41,116 nucleotides of DNA. Origin: a virus. The notes below the pieces were generated by a model, which worked only from the letters and a program-made list of their open reading frames with translations, was not told the DNA's origin and did no database searches. A program made the translations under genes and the position numbers. The stretch is from positions 1 through 41,116 of IMG/VR virus record IMGVR_UViG_3300022908_000004; one strand, written 5' to 3'. This document shows positions 6,766 to 14,623 of the stretch, one piece after another (the first letter of the stretch is position 1; each line of letters opens with the position of its first letter).

Positions 6766-6787
6766 CTCTTACTACTTTGGAATTATG

Positions 6788-6904
6788 TCAGCCGCGCATC
6801 TCTCGCACGAAAATCCAGATGAGCCACAGTCCTCCGGTGAAGAGGGTGAGCAGCACATCGAGGATGAAATTCATAGCGCCGTAGTGCTTACGGGACTTTG
6901 ACAT
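6788..6904 (-). CDS. 38-residue membrane mini-protein
   Basis: The gene encodes 38 residues: a basic N-terminus (MSKSRKHYG), then hydrophobic segments FILDVLLTLFTGGLWLIWIF, then a basic end. This is a likely inner-membrane peptide of one helix or a helical hairpin. The ATG at 6904 follows AGAAAGGAAGACCA. Such peptides can alter the host membrane or exclude other phages, but nothing in the sequence decides. Confidence 0.7.
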   Translation of the reverse strand: MSKSRKHYGAMNFILDVLLTLFTGGLWLIWIFVREMRG

Positions 6905-6927
6905 TGGTCTTCCTTTCTGTAGGGGTT

Positions 6928-6944
6928 CATTATAAGCCATGTAA
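6928..6944 (-). promoter_or_regulatory. promoter motif copy 6
   Basis: TTACATGGCTTATAATG precedes the 38-residue membrane peptide. It is located just after the T-rich end of the RNA-like unit at 6950-7118. Confidence 0.65.
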
Positions 6945-6949
6945 TTTAT

Positions 6950-7118
6950 GCAAAGAAAAAAATAAGCTAAGATCAAATCCTAACACTGGCGGTGTTTGAT
7001 CATTCGGTGATTAGCCTCACGGCACCAACTTTTCATCGCATCGGTCCTAGTTAAAGATTCCTCAGATTGAGATCTGACTATCCGAATATTTGACGCGTAG
7101 GTTGGCCTTATCGCTCTT
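6950..7118 (-). ncRNA. candidate small RNA unit of about 165 nt
   Basis: The stretch runs from promoter copy 7 to a GATCAAA...TTTGATC hairpin (6971-7001) followed by TTATTTTTTT. It contains a second hairpin, TCAGAT-CTCA-ATCTGA. The only open frames are very short: 21 codons starting inside the promoter, or 18 codons from an ATG without a ribosome binding site. The simplest reading is a short untranslated RNA. A tiny peptide cannot be ruled out. Confidence 0.35.
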
Positions 7119-7124
7119 TCTTCT

Positions 7125-7141
7125 CATTATAGGCTATGTAG
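7125..7141 (-). promoter_or_regulatory. promoter motif copy 7
   Basis: CTACATAGCCTATAATG is a diverged copy with three changes. It precedes the RNA-like unit and follows a terminator. Confidence 0.55.
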
Positions 7142-7150
7142 ATCCTGCGC

Positions 7151-7184
7151 AAAAACCATAACCCTTGTTAGGGGTCAGAGGGTT
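7151..7184 (-). terminator. intrinsic terminator, type B variant
   Basis: The hairpin around CCCCTAACAAGGG is followed by TTTTT. It ends the 41-residue gene. Confidence 0.6.
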
Positions 7185-7192
7185 GTTTTCAT

Positions 7193-7318
7193 CTAGAGAA
7201 CGGTTATTACTGTCGACCTCTCGAGAAGCATGTACTGGCGATCCAGCTTCCTGAGTTCTCGCAAGAGAACGTCGGCAACTCGGATGTTGTACAGGGCTTC
7301 GTTGAGCAAATCACTCAT
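7193..7318 (-). CDS. 41-residue helical protein
   Basis: The gene encodes 41 residues, mostly one amphipathic helix (NIRVADVLLRELRKLDRQYMLLE). The ATG at 7318 follows AGAAAGGAATATT, and the gene lies between promoter copy 8 and a terminator. It could be a small coiled-coil regulator like the 47-residue gene at 6264. No family is recognised. Confidence 0.65.
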   Translation of the reverse strand: MSDLLNEALYNIRVADVLLRELRKLDRQYMLLERSTVITVL

Positions 7319-7338
7319 AATATTCCTTTCTAGGGGTC

Positions 7339-7355
7339 TATTATAAGGCATGTAA
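7339..7355 (-). promoter_or_regulatory. promoter motif copy 8
   Basis: TTACATGCCTTATAATA precedes the 41-residue gene. The final G of the usual TATAATG is replaced by A, so the motif here does not even contain the second ATG. Confidence 0.65.
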
Positions 7356-7397
7356 ATTCTGCACTTTTTCGGCCCTTAGAATGGCTCCTGTGGCACC

Positions 7398-7436
7398 ATT
7401 AGTTAACTTCTGTAACATCAGTAACATGCGTTACAC
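7398..7436. promoter_or_regulatory. possible operator with repeated GTAAC units
   Basis: Between the terminator at 7455 and promoter copy 8 the plus strand reads TGTAACATCAGTAACATGCG and then TTAC. It contains a GTAAC-ATGC-GTTAC inverted repeat and a further GTAACAT unit. It lies upstream of the promoter, where an activator or repressor could bind. Confidence 0.3.
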
Positions 7437-7454
7437 AAAAAATATATCAAAAGT

Positions 7455-7504
7455 TGGTAGCGATGAGAGCCCCATCTCAGAGGCTCTCACCACATCCGCT
7501 ACCA
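7455..7504 (-). terminator. long intrinsic terminator after the replication operon
   Basis: The stem TGGTAGCG / CGCTACCA continues after an internal loop into TGAGAGCC / GGCTCTCA. It is followed within about 15 bases by ATATATTTTTTG. This is the longest hairpin of the region and closes the operon containing the 48-residue gene. Confidence 0.65.
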
Positions 7505-7505
7505 G

Positions 7506-7652
7506 CTACGACAATTCAGCCGTCTTGTAGTACTCCTTCTCCTCATCGGAGAGGCTCTTCCAGAAGTCCATCATCTCCTTGGCCTCGACCTTCCGAGTGC
7601 CACGTCCGAACCATTCCTTCAGATCGGCGACGCTGTGCCCGAAATCACCCAT
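7506..7652 (-). CDS. 48-residue conserved phage protein
   Basis: This 48-residue charged helical protein contains LKEWFGRGTRKV and EMMDFWKSLSDEEKEYY, a pattern I associate with small actinophage proteins of unknown role. The ATG at 7652 overlaps the TGA of the upstream gene (TGATG) and is preceded by GGAGGTAAG, so translation is coupled. Its position at the end of the SSB-like operon suggests a replication accessory, which is inference. Confidence 0.7.
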   Translation of the reverse strand: MGDFGHSVADLKEWFGRGTRKVEAKEMMDFWKSLSDEEKEYYKTAELS

Positions 7653-7984
7653 CACTTACCTCCCTCCATCTTCTTCAAGGCCTCGTCGAACGACTCGGTC
7701 CATTGACCATCAGCAACCTCCGGGACCTGCTCGAAGGACTTCTCAAAGGCGCTGTTGGTGTAAACGCGGAAACCGATCTTGCTGGACAGGACCCAGTCAC
7801 CTACAAAGGCCCTGGTCTTCGGGATCAGCTTCGATCGCTGAGGCAGGACCTTGATGAACGCATTGCCGTTCTCATCGAAGTGGCGAATCCCACCGCACCA
7901 CTCCTCAACCTCAGCCATGTTCGTCTTGGTGACCTGGACCGCATCAACATAGAACGGCTTACGAACAAACTTGAGAGTCTTCAC
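7652..7984 (-). CDS. conserved phage protein of unknown function
   Basis: This 110-residue protein has the pattern of a common small phage family: an aromatic YVDAVQVT strand, EEWCGG, a central FIKVLPQ strand, and a GDWVLSS motif followed by a Phe/Tyr-rich strand ending in SFEQV. It is probably a compact beta-barrel. The GTG at 7984 follows GAGGAACT and lies 9 bases after the SSB-like gene, so the two are co-expressed. The family is widely seen next to replication or head genes, and its role is not known to me. Confidence 0.7.
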   Translation of the reverse strand: MKTLKFVRKPFYVDAVQVTKTNMAEVEEWCGGIRHFDENGNAFIKVLPQRSKLIPKTRAFVGDWVLSSKIGFRVYTNSAFEKSFEQVPEVADGQWTESFDEALKKMEGGK

Positions 7985-7993
7985 AGTTCCTCC

Positions 7994-8470
7994 TCAATCA
8001 CTACGTCCACCTCGCATGGGGATATCGCCGTACTTGAGCTGTAGTGCGTCTTCCTCAATGGTCACAAAGATGGACTGGAGATATGCCTTGATCCCGGACT
8101 TCCCGTTGACCGACCAGTCGTACGGACGAACGATGAGATCGGCTACACGGATATCGGCCCAGTCAAGGAGCTCTACGTCATCCTCGGTCAAGTTCGTCCT
8201 ACCACGAGACGTGATCATGACGACGCTCGGCGGCCTGCCCTTGAAGTTGACTGAGACCTGTAGATATGCCTGCTCAGCCTCCCCTTCTTCCCTGGCCTTG
8301 AGCCACTTGACATTCCAGCCATCCTTAGCCATCGCCGTCGCGACCTCATCATCAAGGAGTACTGAGAAGTTCCGATCGCCTTCACGATTGTACATCCCCT
8401 CCTTGCCAGCGAAGTTTCGGAAGATGATACGCATGTCCTCCATGACCACATTACGATCGTTATATGCCAC
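7994..8470 (-). CDS. ssDNA-binding-like replication protein
   Basis: This 158-residue protein has the features of a phage single-stranded DNA-binding or recombination accessory family: MEDMRIIFRNFAGKEGMYNREGDRNFSVLLDD near the start, a central AYLQVSVNFKGRPP strand, and LDWADIRVADLIVRPYDW before IKAYLQSIFVTIEED. Predicted strands and an acidic C-terminal part fit an OB-fold SSB. It lies downstream of the polymerase fusion in the replication block. The GTG at 8470 follows TAGGAGATATAGA. I am confident in the conserved family and less so in DNA binding. Confidence 0.65.
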   Translation of the reverse strand: MAYNDRNVVMEDMRIIFRNFAGKEGMYNREGDRNFSVLLDDEVATAMAKDGWNVKWLKAREEGEAEQAYLQVSVNFKGRPPSVVMITSRGRTNLTEDDVELLDWADIRVADLIVRPYDWSVNGKSGIKAYLQSIFVTIEEDALQLKYGDIPMRGGRSD

Positions 8471-8491
8471 TCTATATCTCCTAAAAAATAA

Positions 8492-8520
8492 GAATAGAGC
8501 CCGTGTTAGGGGCCCTATTC
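8492..8520 (-). terminator. intrinsic terminator upstream of the SSB-like gene
   Basis: The hairpin GAATAGGGCCC...GGGCTCTATTC is followed by TTATTTTTT, ending the 74-residue gene at 8530. Confidence 0.7.
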
Positions 8521-8529
8521 AGGGTTTGG

Positions 8530-8754
8530 TCAGTCCTTCTTCATCGTCCAGGTCTTGATGGGTGCGGTGCTCTCGAGCCTGAAACCATTGATGTGCTCGG
8601 GTCGCACGACCGTGTGCATCCCAGCTCCAGGGAAGTCCAGAACGAGGAAGCAGTTGTGTGCCTCTTCGTACTCAATCTCCTTGTACGTGGGGTCCAGGGC
8701 CTTGACGATCTCGAACACCAGGGGGGTGTCAATCTCGATGACGTAGTAAGTCAT
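8530..8754 (-). CDS. small protein of unknown function
   Basis: This 74-residue soluble protein has alternating strands (YYVIEIDTPLVFEIV, CFLVLDF, MHTVVRPEHINGFRLE) that suggest a small beta-rich fold. Two adjacent ATG codons lie at 8757 and 8754. The second has better spacing from AAAGGA and is used here. It is transcribed alone from promoter copy 9 and ends in a terminator. I do not recognise a family. Confidence 0.7.
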   Translation of the reverse strand: MTYYVIEIDTPLVFEIVKALDPTYKEIEYEEAHNCFLVLDFPGAGMHTVVRPEHINGFRLESTAPIKTWTMKKD

Positions 8755-8784
8755 CATATTCCTTTCTGTTGGGAAGGGGTCTTC

Positions 8785-8801
8785 CATTATAAGCCATGTA
8801 A
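8785..8801 (-). promoter_or_regulatory. promoter motif copy 9
   Basis: TTACATGGCTTATAATG begins 3 bases after the stop codon of the polymerase fusion and precedes the 74-residue gene. No terminator separates it from the polymerase gene, so read-through can also supply this gene. Confidence 0.65.
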
Positions 8802-8804
8802 AAC

Positions 8805-11800
8805 CTACGAACAGAAGTCCTCGAACCGACTGAACTTCTCGATGGCTCGTCTTGCCTCATCCACAAGATGCTCGAAATATGCCATGTCGATCACGAGCGC
8901 ATCACCCATGGTCTTAGCCTTCTCGGCCTCCAACCATTTATATCCCTTAGTGCCAGTCACCGCATAGAACTTGTCGTCCTTGACCCGATACAAGGTCCCA
9001 CCAAACGAGGTGACGGGGGCAAAGCGTCCTGTCCGCCCAACAAACTCCATCTCACCAACAAGAGGCAGAGCTCGGTCCTCTTCAAAATCGAGATACATCG
9101 CACCTTGGGTGACGGACTTGGTCTCGCAAAGATCATCGAACGTGATTTCCTCACCGCTGAAGAGGGTCTTATAGACATATGGGTGCTGGAACTGCGCCCC
9201 TACAGCGGTCCACTTATCAGCCTCACGAGCAATATACACTGCATCGTTAACAAGGCAAAATATATCATACGTCGCTTCGTGTTCGAAGTCATACCCATAG
9301 CTCCTCCCGTAATCAATCACGAAATTGATAATCTCGGGCGTCCCCCCGGGAATTTTTATCGAATCCGTCTTGATATGCGCTACGGTGAAGCCTCTTTCCT
9401 GCACAGCCCTCTTGAGATTGATCATGAACAAAGCCCCCCGCTTTGCCACGATGTTATCGACGTTCCTTATATCTCGAAATGGATTGTCGAAACGTGCGGA
9501 GGTAAGCCCGTAGACAATGTTGATGACAATCTTAAGAGCGTAGGCCAGACCGTCAGCATCCTCAGGGCTCTCCAGAAACTTGGCGAGCTTACCGTCAAGC
9601 ATTGTCCGGGCGCTCTTGTAGTCCTTATGCTTAATTGCCAGACGCGCGGATTTAAGGGCAGCGAAGTTCTTAGTGTATCCTCCGAAAAGGTTGAGCTGCT
9701 CAATACTCGTCGGGTGCATAGACGCCACGTCCAGAACCACCACGTCTTTGTAGACTCCGGGCTCTGCGTAGACATAACCACCTTCACCGGGCTCCTCTCC
9801 AAGATACGTGCTCTTACCCGCATTAAATACATACCCTGGGAACTCCTTACTGAGGTCCGTATAGATGAATTGATCCTGAGGCTTCCTCTCATTGCCAAAT
9901 ATGATCTTGGCTGTGTGCTTTTGGGTTGTGTCGTTGACGGAGAGCCCTGACAGTTCTGCAAGGATCTCTCGAGCTACGAAGTCCTGCTTGCGTGAGGCGA
10001 AGACCGCCTCCGTGGCCGCAACATCATTAGCACAATAATCAGCGACAATCTGCCACTTGTCCTCGTCCACAGGCTTGTCCCAAGGATATGGGAGCTCCTG
10101 GTGCTTGATGCCGAGATCGATCTGGAACTTCTTAAGGCCCTGTTTCTTCGAGCTGAAGTCATAGACATCTGTGTAGGAGAGATCGTAGGCCTCACCGAAC
10201 ATGGCCCCAATATTCCCAGAGATGATCTTAGAGCTCAGCGCGTAGAGCTTGGCATTGTCATATCCCATGAACCTGGCGTAGAGGATGTGGTTGTCGTACC
10301 GTCGATTGTTGAAGCCGACCAATCGAAGGGCGAATAGCGACTCAACGTCGTGTGGCGTCGGGTTGACCATCTTGACAACCACTGGATCGTCTTGATACTT
10401 CCAACAAACAACAAATAGATTCGGATAAACTTCAACATCAAAGAACACCAATCTCTCATCTTTAACGACAGCGCTAAGGGCTGGCTCGGTATCGCTCTTG
10501 AACTTCATCTTCTGCACAACCTTCAAGGCTTGCAGAGGCTGGTTACTGCTGTTGTTCGCAAAGGCGATGATCCTGGACCGCATGTCAGTGAGATCATAAG
10601 CTAGCCCAGAACTATAGGCGTCATCCAGGATCTTGTAGATGAAATCAATCGAGGGCTTTGTCCCAGGATGGATCTCCTTCTTCAAGTTCCTGGTAACGAG
10701 GTCTCGCAGGCCCTTCTCGCTCTTGATCGTGTCGCCATGCAGCACTTTCTTCTCCTTGAGGGGAAGGCCACCCTTCAAGGTAGCAATTGGAACGTTGTTA
10801 CATCTTGTGAGTCGACGACGAAGAGAACTATCTCCGACGAATACTTTGACTTCAATTCCCTCCGAATAAATTCGGCCCAAAGAGTGTACGTCTCCGTCGT
10901 ACATATAATGTAGATGTACCCCGGCTCCGGATTTACTAAGCTCACCATAGGTGGCTGGCCAGTCGGAGGCAGCTGCGAGGTTTTGCTCCAGGCTCTTCTC
11001 ACCATTTGCGTCCTTCAGATCGAAATCTATGACAATATGGGCTTCGGGAACCTTGACATAATGTACCTTTGAAGTATCAAGGCGCGCGAGAGTCGTCTTG
11101 ACGGATTCCCACTTGCGTGACGGTAGCCCATCACCATTAGCGTACTGTGCCGGCTGGCCCTGGTATACCGCATCAAATAGAGAGTGATTTTCCTCGAGGA
11201 CAAGCGAGAACGTCTTGTCACTTTTGGACTCACTCTTGAACTTGGATGCCGTGAACCCAACATACACACTCCTTAGTTCGACACCATCAACAATCGCACG
11301 ATCTTTGAAATCCTCGAAGTAGTTACGCAACTCGGTTCGAACTTTATACTGAGGAAGAGCTCGCTCAATTCCTGTATCGGCGCAATACTCCTTGTATAAT
11401 GCGTAGGCCTGGCGAAGACTGATGGACTCACGAGCCTTGAGAATATCGTAATGGGCCTCGATGAAGTTGAAGAATATGTCCGTTTGGAACATCATCTCGA
11501 GAGGACGATACCCGTTATAATAGTTCTTCCCCATTGATCGGTATAACTCAAGACAGTGAAACCCGATTGCTCCAAGCTCAAAATCAATCCTGGACATGAG
11601 CGTGTGGTAATGGTTGATAGGGATTCTGACGCCAGATGGACACACATCAATAAGACGCCGAATGATTCCTGATCTCGCATCAGATATCCTTACGGGCTGA
11701 TTCGTACCCATAAATAAGAACGCATTAACCCGAGCTGTATAACTCGGCTTGAACTTCTCGTTCATCGTCATGTCTTCATGGGCAATGATAGAATTTAGCT

Positions 11801-12527
11801 TTGTGTTGTCTTCTATCTTTGAAAGATCGCCATCATGCTGAATCGCCACCAACGGATTGCGGCGGAATACCTCCGTTGCGAATGAATTGTTCCCATTGCC
11901 TAGCGCCTTTGCTTCGAATGATGTAGTGTACCCTTGAAACAATTTCTCCACTACGTTTAAGACAGTAGATTTCCCGGTTCCTGCAGGACCATATAAGACC
12001 AAGAATTTCTGGATCTTCTTCGAGTCCCCAGCAATAATAGAACCGATCGCCCACTCGATCTTCGCCCTCTCCTCCGGAGCGTACAGCGTTCCGATCAGCT
12101 CGTCCCATGCGGAAATATCCCCTTGCTCAAGCGAGTACGGCAACCTCCGACTCACATAGTCAGTCTTCTTCACCTCAGTATTTGCAAATGTGAGCTTCGC
12201 ATCAAGCTGGTGGCTGTTATCGTCAATGCTGTTCAAGAACCGCCGATACTGAGCCCATCGATTATTACTGAAATCTTTCAAGGCCTTTACACGATGGGTG
12301 CGTCCTAGGAGTTTCTCCTGCTCTGCGGCGTACTGATGCAGTTCCTCATCCACAAGACGCTGCACATCATACTCATCGGTTGACCAGAGGCCTAGGCTTT
12401 CGTCCCAGATCGCGTAGAAACTTCGTCCACGAACCATCAGATCCTTGGAGCGACCGACCTTCCATTTCGGCTCGACCTCAAAGGTCCCGCCCTTGGCTTC
12501 TTTAACACTAATCTGATAGAAATCCAT
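8805..12527 (-). CDS. SF3 helicase - AEP primase - family B DNA polymerase fusion
   Basis: This 1240-residue chain combines three replication activities. An SF3 (D5/P4-like) helicase has Walker A GPAGTGKS at 180-187 and a sensor segment FMGTNQPVR (about 272-280). An AEP primase-like domain follows, with IVIDFD (Asp501/Asp503), SKSGAGVHLH (His538) and EGIEVKV (557-563). A family B polymerase ends the chain. Its exonuclease motifs are FFDVEVY (Asp697, Glu699), FNNRRYD (Asp745) and YCANDVAATE (Asp835). Its polymerase motifs are DVASMHPTSI (Asp933), KIVINIVYG (999-1007) and HIKTDSIKI (Asp1055). The first Asp of the usual DTDS is Lys here. The ATG at 12527 follows GGAGGTTAT. It should act as a self-contained replisome core. 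Confidence 0.85.
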   Translation of the reverse strand: MDFYQISVKEAKGGTFEVEPKWKVGRSKDLMVRGRSFYAIWDESLGLWSTDEYDVQRLVDEELHQYAAEQEKLLGRTHRVKALKDFSNNRWAQYRRFLNSIDDNSHQLDAKLTFANTEVKKTDYVSRRLPYSLEQGDISAWDELIGTLYAPEERAKIEWAIGSIIAGDSKKIQKFLVLYGPAGTGKSTVLNVVEKLFQGYTTSFEAKALGNGNNSFATEVFRRNPLVAIQHDGDLSKIEDNTKLNSIIAHEDMTMNEKFKPSYTARVNAFLFMGTNQPVRISDARSGIIRRLIDVCPSGVRIPINHYHTLMSRIDFELGAIGFHCLELYRSMGKNYYNGYRPLEMMFQTDIFFNFIEAHYDILKARESISLRQAYALYKEYCADTGIERALPQYKVRTELRNYFEDFKDRAIVDGVELRSVYVGFTASKFKSESKSDKTFSLVLEENHSLFDAVYQGQPAQYANGDGLPSRKWESVKTTLARLDTSKVHYVKVPEAHIVIDFDLKDANGEKSLEQNLAAASDWPATYGELSKSGAGVHLHYMYDGDVHSLGRIYSEGIEVKVFVGDSSLRRRLTRCNNVPIATLKGGLPLKEKKVLHGDTIKSEKGLRDLVTRNLKKEIHPGTKPSIDFIYKILDDAYSSGLAYDLTDMRSRIIAFANNSSNQPLQALKVVQKMKFKSDTEPALSAVVKDERLVFFDVEVYPNLFVVCWKYQDDPVVVKMVNPTPHDVESLFALRLVGFNNRRYDNHILYARFMGYDNAKLYALSSKIISGNIGAMFGEAYDLSYTDVYDFSSKKQGLKKFQIDLGIKHQELPYPWDKPVDEDKWQIVADYCANDVAATEAVFASRKQDFVAREILAELSGLSVNDTTQKHTAKIIFGNERKPQDQFIYTDLSKEFPGYVFNAGKSTYLGEEPGEGGYVYAEPGVYKDVVVLDVASMHPTSIEQLNLFGGYTKNFAALKSARLAIKHKDYKSARTMLDGKLAKFLESPEDADGLAYALKIVINIVYGLTSARFDNPFRDIRNVDNIVAKRGALFMINLKRAVQERGFTVAHIKTDSIKIPGGTPEIINFVIDYGRSYGYDFEHEATYDIFCLVNDAVYIAREADKWTAVGAQFQHPYVYKTLFSGEEITFDDLCETKSVTQGAMYLDFEEDRALPLVGEMEFVGRTGRFAPVTSFGGTLYRVKDDKFYAVTGTKGYKWLEAEKAKTMGDALVIDMAYFEHLVDEARRAIEKFSRFEDFCS

Positions 12528-12538
12528 ATAACCTCCTC

Positions 12539-13081
12539 TCAATCCTCCATATCGGCAATGACATAGGCATTGAGTTGGTACCAAAGCTCAATGCCTCGTT
12601 GGTCCTCCTTAGGATTTTGCAAGGGGAAGAGACCACCTTCGCCATTACCCTCGTACGTACGAAATATAACACGATCTAGTGCAGCATCGACTGTATCGCT
12701 GATCTCCTCGTTGTAATGGGCATCACTGACCCATGACATAGGGATATTCAGATTCTCGACCATCTCCCAGAACCAGCTGAGCGAATCGCCATTGGCAAGG
12801 AATGCGAGATGCCTCGACAAGGCGATAAGCATCTCGAGCATGGAGCAACCTAGACTCATCCACTCGTCAGAGGGGTCGGTCCCAGTTACAGATATAAACT
12901 CGTGTCTGAGATCCCGACCATCCTCTGCACGATTGTCATCATTTGGGACGAACCAGAGAAACTCCTTCTTGTACAACTGCCGCGCGAACGCCCAGTGCGT
13001 CCTTGCAGTGTTCCGGGATCTTGGCGATCCTATTTGTGAGTACAACCACTTGAAATATGCCTCATCTGTATGGTGGCTCAC
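12539..13081 (-). CDS. conserved hypothetical protein upstream of the polymerase
   Basis: This 180-residue soluble protein is rich in Trp and acidic residues (AYFKWLYSQIG, LYKKEFLWFVPNDDNRAEDGRDLRHEF). Its C-terminal region begins DTVDAALDRVIFRTYEGNGE. No catalytic motif is visible. The GTG at 13081 overlaps the stop of the preceding membrane-protein gene and the polymerase gene begins 11 bases after its stop, so it belongs to the replication operon. Similar proteins are, as I recall, widespread in phages with this replication module. Function unknown. Confidence 0.75.
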   Translation of the reverse strand: MSHHTDEAYFKWLYSQIGSPRSRNTARTHWAFARQLYKKEFLWFVPNDDNRAEDGRDLRHEFISVTGTDPSDEWMSLGCSMLEMLIALSRHLAFLANGDSLSWFWEMVENLNIPMSWVSDAHYNEEISDTVDAALDRVIFRTYEGNGEGGLFPLQNPKEDQRGIELWYQLNAYVIADMED

Positions 13082-13677
13082 TCATAGTCACGCCGGAACT
13101 TACGAGGTCGACCCCTCGGCTCAGAGTGCTCAATGAAGCCGAGCACCTCCTTCGCATAGCTCCCCTTACTGCGGACAACCTCGAGGTCTAGCCCGAGCTT
13201 GTCGTTACGGATGTAAACAATGTTGTTGTCTCTGGAACCATGACCGAACTTCTCAAGATTGGCAGACCCAACAGTCCCATCAACATCAGCGACAACGTCA
13301 TCTCGCCCATCTACAAGAGTATCATCCCCCTCGAAATATGTCAGTGTATCCTGATCGTACTCCAGAACAGCCGATGCGAATTCCTCCCAGCTGATAACGT
13401 ACGGAGGCTTTGGGGGAGCTTCCCCGTCCTGGATATATGCCTCTTCCTCGACAATCTCCTCATATGCCTCAGCAAGAACCGTCGGGTCATCGAACTCTGC
13501 CTTCTTATGGAGACGAGCGTAGAAGTTCTTTGTCTCTCCGACCTCGAACTCCAGCCTACGTTCAAACTCATCCTCCATCTTTCTTTTCAGGAGCAAATAC
13601 GCACCAATTCCGAGGGCAGTCCCAACAAGCAACATGCCAACCCCAGCACCAGTACGGACGATCACTTCCTTCGACAT
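13078..13677 (-). CDS. N-terminally anchored membrane protein, acidic
   Basis: This 199-residue protein has one membrane helix near the N-terminus (GVGMLLVGTALGIGAYLLL, about 12-30), then a charged helical region and an acidic domain (YDQDTLTYFEGDDTLVDGRDDV). The C-terminus is basic (RGRPRKFRRDYE). It lies in a run of membrane-protein genes just before the replication proteins and overlaps its neighbour by 4 bases. It could tether replication or another complex to the membrane. The sequence shows only the topology. Confidence 0.75.
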   Translation of the reverse strand: MSKEVIVRTGAGVGMLLVGTALGIGAYLLLKRKMEDEFERRLEFEVGETKNFYARLHKKAEFDDPTVLAEAYEEIVEEEAYIQDGEAPPKPPYVISWEEFASAVLEYDQDTLTYFEGDDTLVDGRDDVVADVDGTVGSANLEKFGHGSRDNNIVYIRNDKLGLDLEVVRSKGSYAKEVLGFIEHSEPRGRPRKFRRDYE

Positions 13678-13688
13678 CAGATTTCCCC

Positions 13689-14600
13689 TTAGATCTTGTC
13701 ATAGATGACGCCGTCGACATTGAAGTCTAGGAGGATTGACCCTTCCCGACCGTTGACGAAATCGCGCGCACGAGGATTGTTACCATCAAATATGCCAAAA
13801 TCAACATAATTATCTCCACCATCCTTGCTGATAACCCACCCGACGACGGCTCCGGCCTTGGATCGCTCGATTCCGACCATGTCGTAGACCTCGTTGAGGA
13901 AGATGTGGCCTCTGGATCGGAGGAGATCATTGGCGTAGTTCTGCTGGCAGCGCAGAAAGAGGTGGTTGAACTCAGGAGTGCGTGACCAAGAGGAGCAAAG
14001 ATCGTCGAAAAACCTGGCATAGATAGAGATGTTGTCTGGTCCGGCTCGGAGGACCTTTACCTCCTTCTTTGAGCCATCTGGTGTTACCTGGGTCACGGCT
14101 CGTTCCTCCGTGTCATAGCGGAGCCTTTGATCCACCTCAGGACCAAACTCCTTGACCACCCGGTGTCTGTACTCTCGGAAGCCCTTGTCAAGGGCAGCAT
14201 AGGCAGCTGTGAGAGCAGCATTCCTGGAAGTGAGGATCTTGTGAGATCCAGTCAGGGCAATAATGGAGGCTGCCCCTACAAGGACGACTGGTGCGTAAAG
14301 CTTCGTGACATCCACCACGGCGCGAGAGTAGAGGATGGTCATGTCCTGTCGATAGTCAGCCTCCGAGTAGTCGGGGTTGTCTGATGCACGAAGATCCTTA
14401 GCGATCTGCAACTTGCTAGCGTGATCGGCGAGGGTGTCCTCAAGCTTCAAGGTTGCTCTCGAGGCCATGACTGTCGTGGCGATGACACCAACAACACCCC
14501 CTGCAAAGAGGATCGTTGGTGAGTGCTTCTGGGTGAGGAGAAGCTGACGTCCTACTCTCAATGATGCTGCGTTTGGGATATACTTCATCAAGCTGTGCAT
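13689..14600 (-). CDS. two-helix membrane protein, DUF6353-like, paralogue of 16854-17633
   Basis: This 303-residue protein has two hydrophobic segments (PTILFAGGVVGVIATTVMAS and YAPVVLVGAASIIALTGS). A conserved stretch AALTAAYAALDKGFREYRHRVVKEFGPEVDQRLRYD follows in the predicted soluble part. The same arrangement is present in the gene at 16854, so the two are paralogues. I believe this is the family named DUF6353. I choose the ATG at 14600 because AAGGAGCATT precedes it. The C-terminal half ends in a Gly/Asp-rich domain (FGIFDGNNPRARDFVNGREG). Function is unknown. Confidence 0.75.
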   Translation of the reverse strand: MHSLMKYIPNAASLRVGRQLLLTQKHSPTILFAGGVVGVIATTVMASRATLKLEDTLADHASKLQIAKDLRASDNPDYSEADYRQDMTILYSRAVVDVTKLYAPVVLVGAASIIALTGSHKILTSRNAALTAAYAALDKGFREYRHRVVKEFGPEVDQRLRYDTEERAVTQVTPDGSKKEVKVLRAGPDNISIYARFFDDLCSSWSRTPEFNHLFLRCQQNYANDLLRSRGHIFLNEVYDMVGIERSKAGAVVGWVISKDGGDNYVDFGIFDGNNPRARDFVNGREGSILLDFNVDGVIYDKI

Positions 14601-14623
14601 AATGCTCCTTATAAATAATCTCT

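Noticed and set aside
6945-7124. A tRNA or tRNA-like gene in the intergenic stretch
   Set aside because: There are hairpins but no acceptor stem pairing, no T-loop GGTTCGAATCC-like sequence and no cloverleaf spacing. No tRNA was found elsewhere by eye.
8454-8470. Another promoter motif at the start of the SSB-like gene (GTGGCATATAACGA)
   Set aside because: It matches only the right half of the motif, lacks TTACAT and TATAAT, and is the coding start of the protein (MAYND) after a good ribosome binding site.
8868-9950. Long plus-strand open frame of about 360 codons opposite the DNA polymerase
   Set aside because: It lies fully antisense to the polymerase domains with intact motifs, has no ribosome binding site of note, and encodes no recognisable protein.
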